A DNA stretch of 64,000 nt from Kutzneria sp. CA-103260 (GCF_018263855.1 NZ_CP073318.1:5332001-5396000); one strand, 5' to 3'. Shown: positions 1 to 8,181, numbered from the stretch's first letter. Notes: a model not told the origin generated them from the letters alone. Made by a program: numbers and translations.

Positions 1-167
1 GGGACACCTTGATGCTAGGTCGGACGTGGCCTGCTGTTTGAGGCCAATCTGACACAATTTCGGAAGGCCACTTGCCGGGTGGGCTTGTCCGACCAGCGGT
101 TCGGGTGTGAGATCGGACACATCGAGGTGTACGCCAGGCCAATTCGGTTCGTGCGGGAGGTGACCCC

Positions 168-2294
168 ATGGGGTCCAAGAACACCGACAACACCAATTCC
201 GGCGGCGCGGTCGCTGTAGCCGACCCGGCCAAGGTCCGCAATGTCGTGCTGGTCGGCCCGTCCGGGGCCGGCAAGACCACGCTCACCGAGGCGCTGCTGG
301 CCGCCTCGGGCGTGCTGACCAGGGCCGGGTCGGTCACCGAGGGCACCACCGTGTGCGACCACGACCCCGCGGCCCAGCGCCAGCAGCGCTCGGTCGGACT
401 GGCGGTGGCCCCGCTGGTCCACCAGGACGTCAAGATCAATCTCATCGACACGCCCGGCTACGCCGACTTCGTCGGCGAGCTGCGGGCCGGGCTGCGGGCC
501 GCCGACGCCGCGGTGTTCGTGGTCGGCGCGGCCGAGGGCGTGGACGCGATGACCATGGCCCTGTGGGAGGAGTGCGCGGCCGTCGGCATGCCCCGCGGCG
601 TGGTGATCGCCCGGCTCGACCACCACCGGGCCGACTTCGACGCCGAGCTGGCCGCCTGCCAGGAGGCGTTCGGAGCCGGCGTGCTGCCGCTCTACCTGCC
701 GGTGCCCGGCTCGGCCAACACCAAGCTGGTCGGCCTGATCACCCAAAGCGTCTTCGACTACTCCGACGGCTATCCGCCGACCGTCCGCGAGCCGGACGCC
801 GCGCTGGCCGAGTTCCTGGCCGACCACCGCAACACGCTGATCGAGGGAGTCATCGCCGAGAGCGAGGACGAGACCCTGATGGACCGCTATCTCGGCGGCG
901 AGCAGATCGACCCCGACGTGCTCATCACCGACCTGGAGACCGCGGTCAGCCGGGGCTCGTTCTACCCGGTGGTGCCGGCCTGCGCGGCCACCGGCCTGGG
1001 GCTGGCCGAGATCCTGGACGGCATCGTGCGGGCCTTCCCGTCCCCGCTGGAACACCCGCTGCCCTCGGTCACCGACCCGGTCGGCGGCACCGTGCTGGAG
1101 ATCAGCACCGACCCGGACGGCCCGCTCGCGGCCGAGGTCGTGCGCACCGCCGTCGACTCCTACGTCGGCCGGGTGTCGCTCGTCCGGGTGTTCTCCGGGA
1201 CGCTGCGGCCGGAGCGGTCGGTGCACGTGTCCGGGCACGGCATGAGCGACCGCGGGCACGAGGACCACGACGAGGACGAACGGGTCGCGCACATCTACTC
1301 GCCGCTCGGGGCGCAGCTGCGAGAGGTGCCGTTCTGCGTGGCCGGCGACCTGTGCGCGCTGACCAAGCTCGGCTCGGCCGAGACCGGCGACACCGTGTCC
1401 GATCCCGACCAGCCGCTGCTCATGTCGCCGTGGCTGATGCCGGAACCGCTGCTGCCGGTGGCGATCACGGCCCGCAAGCGCAGCGACGAGGACACCCTGG
1501 CCCGCAACCTCGCGCGACTGGTCGCCGGGGATCCGACGCTGCGGCTGGAACGCAACACCGAGACGCACCAGATGGTGTTGTGGTGCATGGGCGAGGCCCA
1601 CGCCGACGTGGTGCTGGCCCGGCTGCGGGCCGGCGGCGCCGAGGTCGACACCGAGGACGTTCGGGTGCCGCTGCGGGAGACCTTCGCCAAGGCCGCCAAG
1701 GGCCACGGCCGGCACGTGAAGCAGTCCGGCGGGCACGGCCAGTACGCCGTGTGCGACCTGGAGGTGGAGCCGCTGCCGCGCGGATCCGGCTTCGAGTTCG
1801 TGGACCGGGTCATCGGCGGCTCGGTGCCGCACCAGTTCATCCCCAGCGTGGAGAAGGGAGTGCGGGCGCAGCTGGCGAAGGGCCTGCACGGCGACCACCC
1901 GTGCGTCGACGTGCGGGTGACCCTGGTCGACGGCAAGGCGCACAGCGTCGACTCCTCGGACTCCGCGTTCCAGACCGCCGGCGCGCTGGCGTTGAAGGAG
2001 GCCGCCGCCAACAGCCGGATCTCGCTGCTGGAGCCGATGGACGAGGTGACCATCCGGCTGCCCGACGAGTACCTGGGCTCGGTGCTCGGCGACCTGTCCA
2101 GCAAGCGGGCCCGGGTGCTGGGCACCGAGGCCGACATCGTCCCCGGCCGGACCCTGATCCGGGCCGAGGTGCCGGCCACCGAGCTGATCCGCTACGCCGT
2201 CGAGCTACGCTCGCTGGCCTCCGGGACGGCGACGTTCACCCGGCACTTCGCGCGGTACGACCCGCTGCCGGACAACCTGGCCGCCAAGGCCTGA
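168..2294 (+). CDS. EF-G-like translational GTPase (EF-G2/FusA2 branch)
   Basis: This 708-residue protein has the full EF-G layout: GTP-binding domain, domain II, and the C-terminal domains III to V. The P-loop GPSGAGKTT is at residues 30-38 and the G3 motif DTPG at 94-97. The G4 motif, normally NKxD, reads ARLD at 148-151, so two guanine-recognition residues are changed. This pattern fits the second EF-G found in actinobacteria (mycobacterial FusA2), reported to bind GTP but lack ribosome-stimulated GTPase activity. It is therefore unlikely to be the main translocase, and no rpsL, rpsG or tuf gene is nearby. The ATG start follows a strong ribosome site, GGAGGTGA. The gene stands alone and converges on the NUDIX gene across a hairpin. 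Confidence 0.9.
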   Translation: MGSKNTDNTNSGGAVAVADPAKVRNVVLVGPSGAGKTTLTEALLAASGVLTRAGSVTEGTTVCDHDPAAQRQQRSVGLAVAPLVHQDVKINLIDTPGYADFVGELRAGLRAADAAVFVVGAAEGVDAMTMALWEECAAVGMPRGVVIARLDHHRADFDAELAACQEAFGAGVLPLYLPVPGSANTKLVGLITQSVFDYSDGYPPTVREPDAALAEFLADHRNTLIEGVIAESEDETLMDRYLGGEQIDPDVLITDLETAVSRGSFYPVVPACAATGLGLAEILDGIVRAFPSPLEHPLPSVTDPVGGTVLEISTDPDGPLAAEVVRTAVDSYVGRVSLVRVFSGTLRPERSVHVSGHGMSDRGHEDHDEDERVAHIYSPLGAQLREVPFCVAGDLCALTKLGSAETGDTVSDPDQPLLMSPWLMPEPLLPVAITARKRSDEDTLARNLARLVAGDPTLRLERNTETHQMVLWCMGEAHADVVLARLRAGGAEVDTEDVRVPLRETFAKAAKGHGRHVKQSGGHGQYAVCDLEVEPLPRGSGFEFVDRVIGGSVPHQFIPSVEKGVRAQLAKGLHGDHPCVDVRVTLVDGKAHSVDSSDSAFQTAGALALKEAAANSRISLLEPMDEVTIRLPDEYLGSVLGDLSSKRARVLGTEADIVPGRTLIRAEVPATELIRYAVELRSLASGTATFTRHFARYDPLPDNLAAKA

Positions 2295-2338
2295 GGCCCG
2301 TTCGTGCGGTGGCGCCGGGGGACGTCACCGCACGGGCC
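2295..2338. terminator. Hairpin between convergent EF-G-like and NUDIX genes
   Basis: The sequence GGCCC-(GTTC bulge)-GTGCGGTG pairs with CACCGCAC-GGGCC across a 14-base loop, giving 13 pairs. It begins directly after the EF-G-like stop and overlaps the NUDIX stop codon. There is no U-tract, as is usual in high-GC actinobacteria. Confidence 0.6.
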
Positions 2339-3284
2339 GCACCGTGCCGTCCCAGGGCGTGGCCAGCAGGTCGTCGAGCAGCGGGCCGATCAGCGGCGGG
2401 TAGACCAGCTCGCCGGTGTCGGCCAGCTCGGCCGTGGTCCACCAGCGGTGCCCGGTGACGATGTCGTTCTCCAGCTGGGTGAATCCCGAGGTGTCGATCG
2501 TCTCCGTGTTGGTGCGCAACAGGAAGAACCACTCCTCGCCGAGAAACCACCGGCTGTCGAAGGAAAAAGTCACCCGCCGCAGCCACACCGGGCCGGTCAG
2601 GTCGTCCTGCGCGCAGCGGATTCCCGTCTCCTCGAACAGTTCCCGGACCGCCGCCTCACGCAGCTTCTCCCCCTGCTCGATGCCGCCGCCCGGGGTGAAC
2701 CACCACTGCTCGGTGTTGTTCGGCGGCAGATTGCCGCCCCGGAACAACAGCACCCGGTCGCGGTCGTCCACTAGCAGGACGCGGGCCGAGGCCCGCGGCA
2801 CCAGCGCCTGTTCCCCGCTCTCCGGCGCCACCGGCTCCGCGATCTCGAAGTAGCTCGGCAGCGGCGCCGTGCCCGCCAGCCGCAGCCACCGGACGGATCG
2901 CCTGCGCCGCAAGGCAAGCGTGTCCCGCACCGCGTCGTTGTGCACCCGCCGGGCCAACACCAGGCGATGCTCGGCGTCGGCCAACTCCGTCACGATCTCC
3001 TCAGGCAGCGCCGCCCGGTCCAGGTCCCCCAGCAGCCGGCTCACCTCGTTCTCGGCCGCTTCCCGGTCCGCCTTCAGGGCCTGCTCCGCTGCCTCCGTCG
3101 CCGCTTGCAGCTTCGGGCTCGCCAACCGGGCCAGCAGCGCCCTCCGCGCCAGCGCCGCATCCAACGCCGCCCACGCCGCGTCGGTCCGGATGTGCAACCG
3201 GTCCAGCCGGCTCGTCAACCGCATCGTCCGCGCCACGAGGATCAGCAGCACCACCAGCCCCGCCGCCAGCGCCTCGATGATCAC
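2325..3284 (-). CDS. LemA-like/NUDIX membrane fusion protein (Rv2609c-like)
   Basis: The 319-residue protein starts with one membrane helix (about residues 3-19). A helical LemA-like part follows to about residue 150, with the family-like stretch RVHNDAVRDTLALRR and an ending near APLPSYFE. A C-terminal NUDIX hydrolase domain carries the complete box GGIEQGEKLREAAVRELFEE followed by TGI. NUDIX enzymes cleave nucleoside diphosphate-linked substrates; the substrate here cannot be told from sequence. Position is informative: in mycobacteria the gene after pimA (Rv2609c) is also a membrane NUDIX protein. The GTG start lies 9 bases after the stop of the preceding small gene, so it is probably the last gene of the PIM operon. 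Confidence 0.82.
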   Translation of the reverse strand: MIIEALAAGLVVLLILVARTMRLTSRLDRLHIRTDAAWAALDAALARRALLARLASPKLQAATEAAEQALKADREAAENEVSRLLGDLDRAALPEEIVTELADAEHRLVLARRVHNDAVRDTLALRRRRSVRWLRLAGTAPLPSYFEIAEPVAPESGEQALVPRASARVLLVDDRDRVLLFRGGNLPPNNTEQWWFTPGGGIEQGEKLREAAVRELFEETGIRCAQDDLTGPVWLRRVTFSFDSRWFLGEEWFFLLRTNTETIDTSGFTQLENDIVTGHRWWTTAELADTGELVYPPLIGPLLDDLLATPWDGTVRPVR

Positions 3285-3293
3285 CGCTCGACC

Positions 3294-3710
3294 CTACTCC
3301 GGGCGGGGGAAGTAGCGGCCGGACGTGGTGGTGGCGAAGGCGGTGTCGAACAGGGCCCAGCCGTCGAGCTCGGTGGTGGCGTTGGCGAGCGGGTCCCAGC
3401 CGTCGGCGACCGCGGCGTCCAGCAGGGCCCGGACGACGCCGGGCTGGTTGAGGTTGAGGCCACGGCCGTCGGCGTGCCGCACCTGGCCCGAGTGCAGGAG
3501 CCAGCCTTCGGCGACGAGGAAGCCGTTGCCGACGTGGAACTCGACGAAGAGGCGGCCGGGCGAGCGATCGCGGCGGATCATCAGGAACTCGTGGCAGGTC
3601 TTGTCCCGCTCGACCGGGTCCTCGATGTTGTCGTGGCTGTGGCCGACATGCCACCGGTAGCGGTCCGCGCCGACGCCGAGCCAGCGGCTGTCGTTGCGGT
3701 GGCGGGGCAT
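3294..3710 (-). CDS. Hypothetical protein, 138 aa, in the PIM operon
   Basis: I do not recognise this family. The protein is soluble, with no signal peptide or membrane helix. It is rich in His, Asp and Trp near the N-terminus (RYRWHVGHSHDNIED), with a central EFHVGNGFLVAEGWLLHSG stretch and a C-terminal LDGWALFDTAF segment. It lies 5 bases after the pimA stop and 9 bases before the NUDIX gene on the same strand, so it is almost certainly co-transcribed with both. In mycobacteria, as I recall the order, pimA is followed directly by the NUDIX gene, so this looks like an added gene. The preceding pimA end contains a copy of a dispersed repeat. The ATG start was chosen for spacing and the lack of coding sense further upstream. 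Confidence 0.75.
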   Translation of the reverse strand: MPRHRNDSRWLGVGADRYRWHVGHSHDNIEDPVERDKTCHEFLMIRRDRSPGRLFVEFHVGNGFLVAEGWLLHSGQVRHADGRGLNLNQPGVVRALLDAAVADGWDPLANATTELDGWALFDTAFATTTSGRYFPRPE

Positions 3711-3715
3711 TCGAC

Positions 3716-4807
3716 CTACCTCAAACCTGCATTTCGGTGGGACGCTGAGCGGGACTCGCGGGGGTTGGCCGAGGTGGCGGCTTCGTAGACGCGGAGGACC
3801 TGGTCGGCGACGACGGACCAGTCGAAGGCTAGGGCGCGGGAGGCGCCGGCGAAACCGAATTCCATGCGGCGCACGGGGTCTTCGAGCATCGAGGCGAGGG
3901 CGGCGGCCAGGGCGGCGGGGTCGCCGGGCGGGGCGAGGAGGGCGGCGGGGCCGAGGACGCGGCGGAAGGCGTCGAGGTCGCTGGCGACGACGGGGGCGCC
4001 GGCGCTCATGGCCTCGGCCAGCACGATGCCGAAGCTCTCGCCGCCGGTGTTGGGGGCGCACACGACGTCGACCGAGCGGAGCAAGGCGGCCTTGGTGGCG
4101 TCGGAGACTTCGCCGAGGACGACGGCCTGGGGGCAGGCGGCCTGGAGGGCGGTCGCGTCGCCGCGGCCGGCGACGAGGAGGCGGAGGTCGGGATAGCGCG
4201 GGGCCAGCAGACGAACAGCTTCGACCAGCACGGACATGCCCTTGCGGGGCTCGTCGAAGCGGCCGACGAAGCCGATGGTGCCGCCGGCGCGGGGATAGCC
4301 GGGCAGCGGCGGGGCGTCGGCGAAGAACCGGACGTCGACGCCGTTGGGGATCTCGACGGCGTCCCCGCCCAGGTGCTCGACCTGCACCCGCCGGGCCGGC
4401 TCGGACACGGCGATCCGGGCGGTGACCTTCTCCAGCTGCGGCCGCAGCACGCCCTGGGCGGCGAGCAGGATCCAGGACCGGGTGAACGAGGTGTGGAAGG
4501 TGGCGACGATGGGGCCGCCGGCCAGGGTCAGGGCCAGGAACGACAGGCTGGGCGCGATGGGCTCGTGCACGTGCAGCACGTCGAAGGAGCCGGCCCGCAG
4601 CCACCGCCGCACCCGGACGTAGGCGCCGGGCCCGAAGGCCAGCCGCGCGACGGAGCCGTTGAAGGGAATGGGCATGGCCCGCCCCTCGGGCGCCAGCACG
4701 GACACCTCGTGCCCGAGCCCGCGCAGCGCGGCGGCCAACCCGGTGACATGGGCCTGGACGCCGCCCGGCACGGCGAGCGAGTACGGGCAGACCAGGCCGA
4801 TCCTCAC
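3716..4807 (-). CDS. pimA: Phosphatidylinositol alpha-mannosyltransferase PimA (GT4)
   Basis: This GT-B fold glycosyltransferase of about 363 residues should transfer the first mannose from GDP-mannose to the inositol of phosphatidylinositol on the inner face of the membrane, opening PIM synthesis. Visible motifs are the N-terminal PGGVQAH loop, FHTSFTRSW after the first Rossmann half, GRFDEPRKG at the start of the donor-binding half, and GESFGIVLAEAM, whose Glu contacts the donor sugar nucleotide. It starts with GTG 3 bases after the acyltransferase stop. The last dozen or so residues (about ESRSASHRNAGLR) are encoded by a copy of the dispersed palindromic element and are probably not part of the ancestral protein. 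The order pgsA-acyltransferase-pimA matches the mycobacterial PIM cluster. Confidence 0.92.
   Translation of the reverse strand: MRIGLVCPYSLAVPGGVQAHVTGLAAALRGLGHEVSVLAPEGRAMPIPFNGSVARLAFGPGAYVRVRRWLRAGSFDVLHVHEPIAPSLSFLALTLAGGPIVATFHTSFTRSWILLAAQGVLRPQLEKVTARIAVSEPARRVQVEHLGGDAVEIPNGVDVRFFADAPPLPGYPRAGGTIGFVGRFDEPRKGMSVLVEAVRLLAPRYPDLRLLVAGRGDATALQAACPQAVVLGEVSDATKAALLRSVDVVCAPNTGGESFGIVLAEAMSAGAPVVASDLDAFRRVLGPAALLAPPGDPAALAAALASMLEDPVRRMEFGFAGASRALAFDWSVVADQVLRVYEAATSANPRESRSASHRNAGLR
3722..3764. repeat. Dispersed palindromic element, copy 1 (inside the pimA 3' end)
   Basis: Read on the minus strand it begins CCCCCGCGAGTCCCGCT, then after a short gap CCACCGAAATGCAGGTTT. It aligns base for base, with a few differences, to the copy after the acyltransferase-3 gene (30193-30237), and shares CGCGAGTCCCGCT with the copy at 7540-7617. 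It lies within the pimA frame and supplies its last codons and stop. Confidence 0.75.
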
Positions 4808-4810
4808 CGG

Positions 4811-5704
4811 TCAATCCTCATTGTGGGCGGGCTCCTCGGCCAGCCACAGCCGCTGGAGCATGTGCCAGTCCTCGGGGTGAGCGGCGATGTCGGCGGCGAA
4901 CACGTCGGCCAGGGCCTGGGTGGCGGCGGGAATGCCCTCCACCCCGCTGACCTTGACCGGCGGGTGCACCCGCATGCCCCAGCCGGTCTCGGTGAACCAG
5001 GTGCCGACCGGCAGCAGCGCGGCCCCGGTGGTGGCGGCCAGGTAGGCCGGTCCGGCCGGCATCTTGGTGGTGCCGCCGAAGAACGACACGGGCACGCCGC
5101 TGGCGGTGAGGTCCCGGTCGGCGAACAGGCACACCACGCCGCCGTCCCGCAGCCGCTGGGCCAGCAGCTCGGTCGGCCGGACGTCGCCGCCGGCCGACGG
5201 CACGACCTCGAAGCCGAGCCGCTGCCGGGCCCGGGTGAAGCTCCGGTACAGCGACTCCGGCCGCACCCGCTGCACGACGACGCTGACCTGCCGGGCGTGC
5301 CCGAGCAGCCACACGCCGGCCAGGTCCCAGCTGCCGCAGTGCGGCAACGCCAGGATCACGCCGTTGCCCTCGGCGCACGCGGCGAGCAGGTTCTCCTGGC
5401 CGGTGGCGGTCCGCTCGACCGCCTGGTGCACGGCTTCGACGTCGCCGGGCCGCAGTCGGAACGTCTCGCACCAGTAGCGGGCGTAGGACCGCATCGCCCG
5501 CGCGACGAGCTCGTCCAGCTCGGCCGCCCCGGCCCGGGGCACCACCCGGGCCAGGTTCCGGCGTAACTGCGCGACGCCACGGCCGCCCCGCCGGGTCGCG
5601 AAGTCCGCGCCCCACTGGAACACGCCGACGGCGACCTGTTCGGGCACGATCCGGGCGAACAGCCAGCCGGCCCGGAAGGCGGCGGTGACCAGCAAACCCT
5701 TCAC
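4811..5704 (-). CDS. patA: Phosphatidylinositol mannoside acyltransferase (PatA type)
   Basis: This 297-residue protein belongs to the lysophospholipid/lauroyl-type acyltransferase family and should transfer a fatty acyl chain to the mannose of PIM1 or PIM2. The catalytic HxxxxD motif is HCGSWD in the stretch ALPHCGSWDLAG. A second conserved region, LFADRDLTASGVPVSFFGG, follows. The N-terminus has a hydrophobic, Arg-containing segment consistent with peripheral membrane binding. The GTG start overlaps the pgsA stop (GTGA), so the two are translationally coupled, and pimA begins 3 bases after its stop. The position between pgsA and pimA is the same as mycobacterial Rv2611c. Confidence 0.88.
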   Translation of the reverse strand: MKGLLVTAAFRAGWLFARIVPEQVAVGVFQWGADFATRRGGRGVAQLRRNLARVVPRAGAAELDELVARAMRSYARYWCETFRLRPGDVEAVHQAVERTATGQENLLAACAEGNGVILALPHCGSWDLAGVWLLGHARQVSVVVQRVRPESLYRSFTRARQRLGFEVVPSAGGDVRPTELLAQRLRDGGVVCLFADRDLTASGVPVSFFGGTTKMPAGPAYLAATTGAALLPVGTWFTETGWGMRVHPPVKVSGVEGIPAATQALADVFAADIAAHPEDWHMLQRLWLAEEPAHNED

Positions 5705-6312
5705 TGGGTCTGCTCCTTGGCCGCCCGGTGCACGGCCAGCAGCCGCTGTGCCACGGTGACCACGGCCAGCACCGCCAGCACCCACAGGGCCACGTCCAGC
5801 GCGTACGGCACGCCGAGGCCGGTCAGCCCGGTGCCGACCAGGGCCAGGATCATGCGCTCGGCCCGTTCCACCAGGCCGCCGTCGGCCGACAGGCCGGTGG
5901 CCTCGGCGCGGGCCTTCACGTACGAGATGACCTGGGCGCCGACCAGCGCGATCAGCGCCGCGGCCCCGCCCACACGGTCGTTGGTGGCGGACAGGCAGAA
6001 CCAGGTGATGGCCGCGAGCAGCGCGCCGTCGGCGATCCGGTCGCAGCTGGCGTCGAGCACCGCGCCGAACCGGGTGCCGGCCCCGCTGGCCCGCGCCACC
6101 GCGCCGTCCAGCAGGTCGAACAGCACGAAGAAGGTGATCACGAGAGTGCCGGCGAGCAGCTGCCCGCGCGGGATGAACCAGAGGGCGGCGAGCACGGTGC
6201 CCGCGGTGCCGACGAGGGTGACGGCGTTCGGCGTGACACCACGCCGCAGCAGCCACGTCCCGACCGGGTCGGTGACGCGGGAGACGGAGGCGCGAGCGAA
6301 GATGTTCAGCAT
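5701..6312 (-). CDS. pgsA: Phosphatidylinositol phosphate synthase (CDP-alcohol phosphatidyltransferase)
   Basis: This 203-residue integral membrane enzyme joins CDP-diacylglycerol with inositol 3-phosphate, the route used by actinobacteria to make phosphatidylinositol. The CDP-alcohol phosphatidyltransferase signature is complete: D66xxDG70xxAR74, then G83xxxD87xxxD91. About six hydrophobic helices can be drawn. Its place directly upstream of the PIM acyltransferase and pimA separates it from phosphatidylglycerophosphate synthase, which has the same signature. The ATG start fits the N-terminus seen in this family (MLNIFARASVSRVTDP). The next upstream gene on this strand, the MarR gene, ends 106 bases away, so the PIM operon probably has its own promoter there. 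Confidence 0.92.
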   Translation of the reverse strand: MLNIFARASVSRVTDPVGTWLLRRGVTPNAVTLVGTAGTVLAALWFIPRGQLLAGTLVITFFVLFDLLDGAVARASGAGTRFGAVLDASCDRIADGALLAAITWFCLSATNDRVGGAAALIALVGAQVISYVKARAEATGLSADGGLVERAERMILALVGTGLTGLGVPYALDVALWVLAVLAVVTVAQRLLAVHRAAKEQTQ

Positions 6313-6418
6313 GGGGCGGCGGAGGCACCTACCTGCACTTCAGGACGGGGTACGGCCAGCCTAGCCAGCGACCCCGATCACCCCGCCAGCGACACCCCCG
6401 CGGTTCATCGGTCCCGTC

Positions 6419-6901
6419 TCATTCCTCACACGGGTTGCTGGGACAGCCCTTGCTGGCCTGGGCGGTGATGGCCTCCGAGATCAGCCCCAGCTGCTTGACC
6501 TGCTCCTCGCTCAGCCCGTCGAACAGCACGCTGCGGACCTCGGCGGCGTGCCCGGGGGCGGCCTGCTCGACCGCGGTCATACCATCGTCGGTGAGCACCG
6601 CGAACGCGCCGCGCTTGTCGGTGGGGCAGGACCGCCGGCTGACCCAGCCGTTCTCCTCCAGCCGGGCGATGGCGTGCGAGAGCCGGCTGCGGGAAGACTT
6701 GGTGAACTCGGCCAGCTCGCTCATCCGCAGCTCACGGTCGGGTGATTCGGAGAGTGCGACGAGGATCTCGTAGTAGGTGGTCGGCATGCCCGAGTCGCGC
6801 TGCAGTTGGCGGTCCAGACGCTCGTTGACCAGCTTGGTGGCGGCCGTGTAGGCCCGCCACGCCCACTGCTCGGACTCGGACAACCATCGCGGCTCGCTCA
6901 T
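6419..6901 (-). CDS. MarR-family transcriptional regulator
   Basis: This winged-helix regulator of about 160 residues has the usual MarR layout: N-terminal dimer helix (WAWRAYTAATKLVNERLDRQL), recognition region (MRMSELAEF-TKSSRSRLSHAIARLEENGWVSR) and wing (DKRGAFAVLTDDG). It is divergent from the YceI gene, and a perfect 13-bp inverted repeat lies between the two starts (6921-6965). It probably represses both genes and is released by a small ligand. Two Cys near the C-terminus (GCPSNPCEE) could allow redox or metal sensing, which is speculative. An alternative ATG three codons upstream (6910) is possible; I prefer MSEPRWL because related proteins commonly begin this way. Confidence 0.88.
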   Translation of the reverse strand: MSEPRWLSESEQWAWRAYTAATKLVNERLDRQLQRDSGMPTTYYEILVALSESPDRELRMSELAEFTKSSRSRLSHAIARLEENGWVSRRSCPTDKRGAFAVLTDDGMTAVEQAAPGHAAEVRSVLFDGLSEEQVKQLGLISEAITAQASKGCPSNPCEE

Positions 6902-6920
6902 GGCTACCATCGTACCTGTT

Positions 6921-6965
6921 GTTGAACTCTCAATCTCAGTGCTAGAGTTCGGTTGAGAGTTCAAC
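6921..6965. promoter_or_regulatory. MarR operator: perfect 13-bp inverted repeat
   Basis: GTTGAACTCTCAA (6921-6933) and its exact complement TTGAGAGTTCAAC (6953-6965) flank a 19-base centre that contains a second, smaller repeat (AACTCT/AGAGTT at 6925-6930 and 6944-6949). It sits between the divergent MarR and YceI starts, 20 bases from the former and 23 from the latter, so one regulator could control both directions. Confidence 0.8.
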
Positions 6966-6988
6966 CAATGCTCATGGAGGACCGAAAG

Positions 6989-7528
6989 ATGACTGCCGCA
7001 ACCCAGATCCCCGGATACGTCGCCGGCACCTGGACCATCGACCCGGTGCACTCGGACGTCGCGTTCATCGTCCGCCACCTCGGCGTCTCCAAGGTTCGCG
7101 GTCGCTTCAACACCATCTCCGGCACGATCGTGACCGGTGACGACCCGGCCGCCTCCACGGTGACCGCCAGCATCGTGGCCGACAGCATCGACACCAAGAA
7201 CGAGCAGCGCGACGGCCACGTGAAGTCCCCCGACTTCCTGCACGTCGAGGAGCACGAGCACCTGACCTTCACCTCCACCGCCGTGCGCATCGACGGCGAG
7301 GAGATCGAGATCGACGGCGACCTGACCCTGCACGGCGTCACCAAGGCCGTCACCCTGACCGGCGAGCTGGGCGGCTTCGGCGACGGCCCCAACGGCAAGG
7401 TGCTGGGCGTGTCGGCCACCACCGAGATCAAGCGCTCCGACTTCGGCGTCGGCGGCGGCATCCCGGCGGCCGTGGTCAGCGACAAGATCAAGATCGAGCT
7501 GGACGTCGAGGCCGGCCTCCAGGCCTGA
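6989..7528 (+). CDS. YceI-family lipocalin-like protein
   Basis: This 179-residue YceI-domain protein has no signal peptide, so it is probably cytoplasmic, unlike the periplasmic E. coli member. YceI proteins form an extended lipocalin-like barrel that binds isoprenoid or amphiphilic chains. Typical features are the opening GTWTIDPVHSDVAFIVRHLGVSKVRGRF and the later GDLTLHGVTKAVTL and KRSDFGVG segments. The start ATG is set by GGAGG 8 bases upstream; more upstream in-frame starts would run into the operator. It is divergent from the MarR gene and probably repressed by it. The pair interrupts what is a compact PIM cluster in mycobacteria. A ligand for the regulator may be the compound bound by this protein, which is inference. 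Confidence 0.9.
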   Translation: MTAATQIPGYVAGTWTIDPVHSDVAFIVRHLGVSKVRGRFNTISGTIVTGDDPAASTVTASIVADSIDTKNEQRDGHVKSPDFLHVEEHEHLTFTSTAVRIDGEEIEIDGDLTLHGVTKAVTLTGELGGFGDGPNGKVLGVSATTEIKRSDFGVGGGIPAAVVSDKIKIELDVEAGLQA

Positions 7529-7539
7529 TGCCCCGACCC

Positions 7540-7617
7540 CCGCGAGTCCCGCTCTCGGGCAACTGAATGTCGAGTTCTGGAACTCGACACACGGTTGCTG
7601 GAGAGCGGGACTCGCGG
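7540..7617. repeat. Dispersed palindromic element, copy 2 (full 78-base cruciform, likely terminator)
   Basis: Outer arms CCGCGAGTCCCGCTCTC (7540-7556) and GAGAGCGGGACTCGCGG (7601-7617) are exact complements. Inside are GCAAC/GTTGC (7559-7563, 7594-7598) and a core GTCGAGTTC-TG-GAACTCGAC (7569-7588). It fills the space between the convergent YceI and HIT genes and abuts the HIT TAA stop. As RNA it would form a long stem on either strand, so it probably ends both transcripts. Confidence 0.85.
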
Positions 7618-8181
7618 TTATTTGGGCCAGGCTTTCGACAACAGCGCCCACGTCTCCCCCAGGAGTTGGGGGATGGTGCGGGTCTGGCCGATGACGGGCA
7701 TGAAGTTGGCGTCGCCGCCCCAGCGGGGCACCACGTGCTGGTGCAGGTGGGCGGCGATGCCGGCGCCGGCGACCGTGCCCTGGTTCATGCCGATGTTGAA
7801 GCCGTGCGGGGCCGACACGCTGCGCACCACCCGCATCGCGGTCTGGGTGAACTCCCCCAGCTCCACGGTCTCGGCCGCGTTCAGGTCGGTGTAGTCGGCG
7901 ACGTGCCGATACGGCACCACCATCAGGTGACCGGCGTTGTACGGGTACAGGTTGAGCACCGCGTACACCAGCTGCCCACGGGCCAGGATCAGTGCCTGCT
8001 CGTCGGGCAGGCGCACGATGGCGCAGAACGGACAGCCGGCCGGCTCGTCGCTCTCGGGCTTGTTCTCGCCCTGGATGTAGGCCATCCGGTGCGGGGTCCA
8101 CAGCCGCTGAAGCGCGTCCGGGACCCCCACACCGTGCTGAACCGACTTCCCTGCCGGGGGTCCCTGTTCAGGTGAGGTCAC
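7618..8181 (-). CDS. HIT-family hydrolase/phosphorylase (Rv2613c-like)
   Basis: This 187-residue histidine triad protein is likely a diadenosine polyphosphate phosphorylase or hydrolase; mycobacterial Rv2613c, which lies in the same place, is an AP4A phosphorylase. The motif HxHxH-phi reads HLHQHVVP within [25 protein letters not shown] pair near residue 50 may bind metal. The segment [15 protein letters not shown] is typical of this subfamily and requires the long N-terminus. The GTG start overlaps the thrS stop (GTGA at 8178-8181), so the gene is translationally coupled to thrS. It ends directly against the palindromic element. Confidence 0.9.
   Translation of the reverse strand: MTSPEQGPPAGKSVQHGVGVPDALQRLWTPHRMAYIQGENKPESDEPAGCPFCAIVRLPDEQALILARGQLVYAVLNLYPYNAGHLMVVPYRHVADYTDLNAAETVELGEFTQTAMRVVRSVSAPHGFNIGMNQGTVAGAGIAAHLHQHVVPRWGGDANFMPVIGQTRTIPQLLGETWALLSKAWPK

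Noticed and set aside
15-1943. Long open frame antisense to the EF-G-like gene
   Set aside because: Arg/His/Gly-rich translation without domains; it mirrors the strong G/C third-position bias of the real gene.
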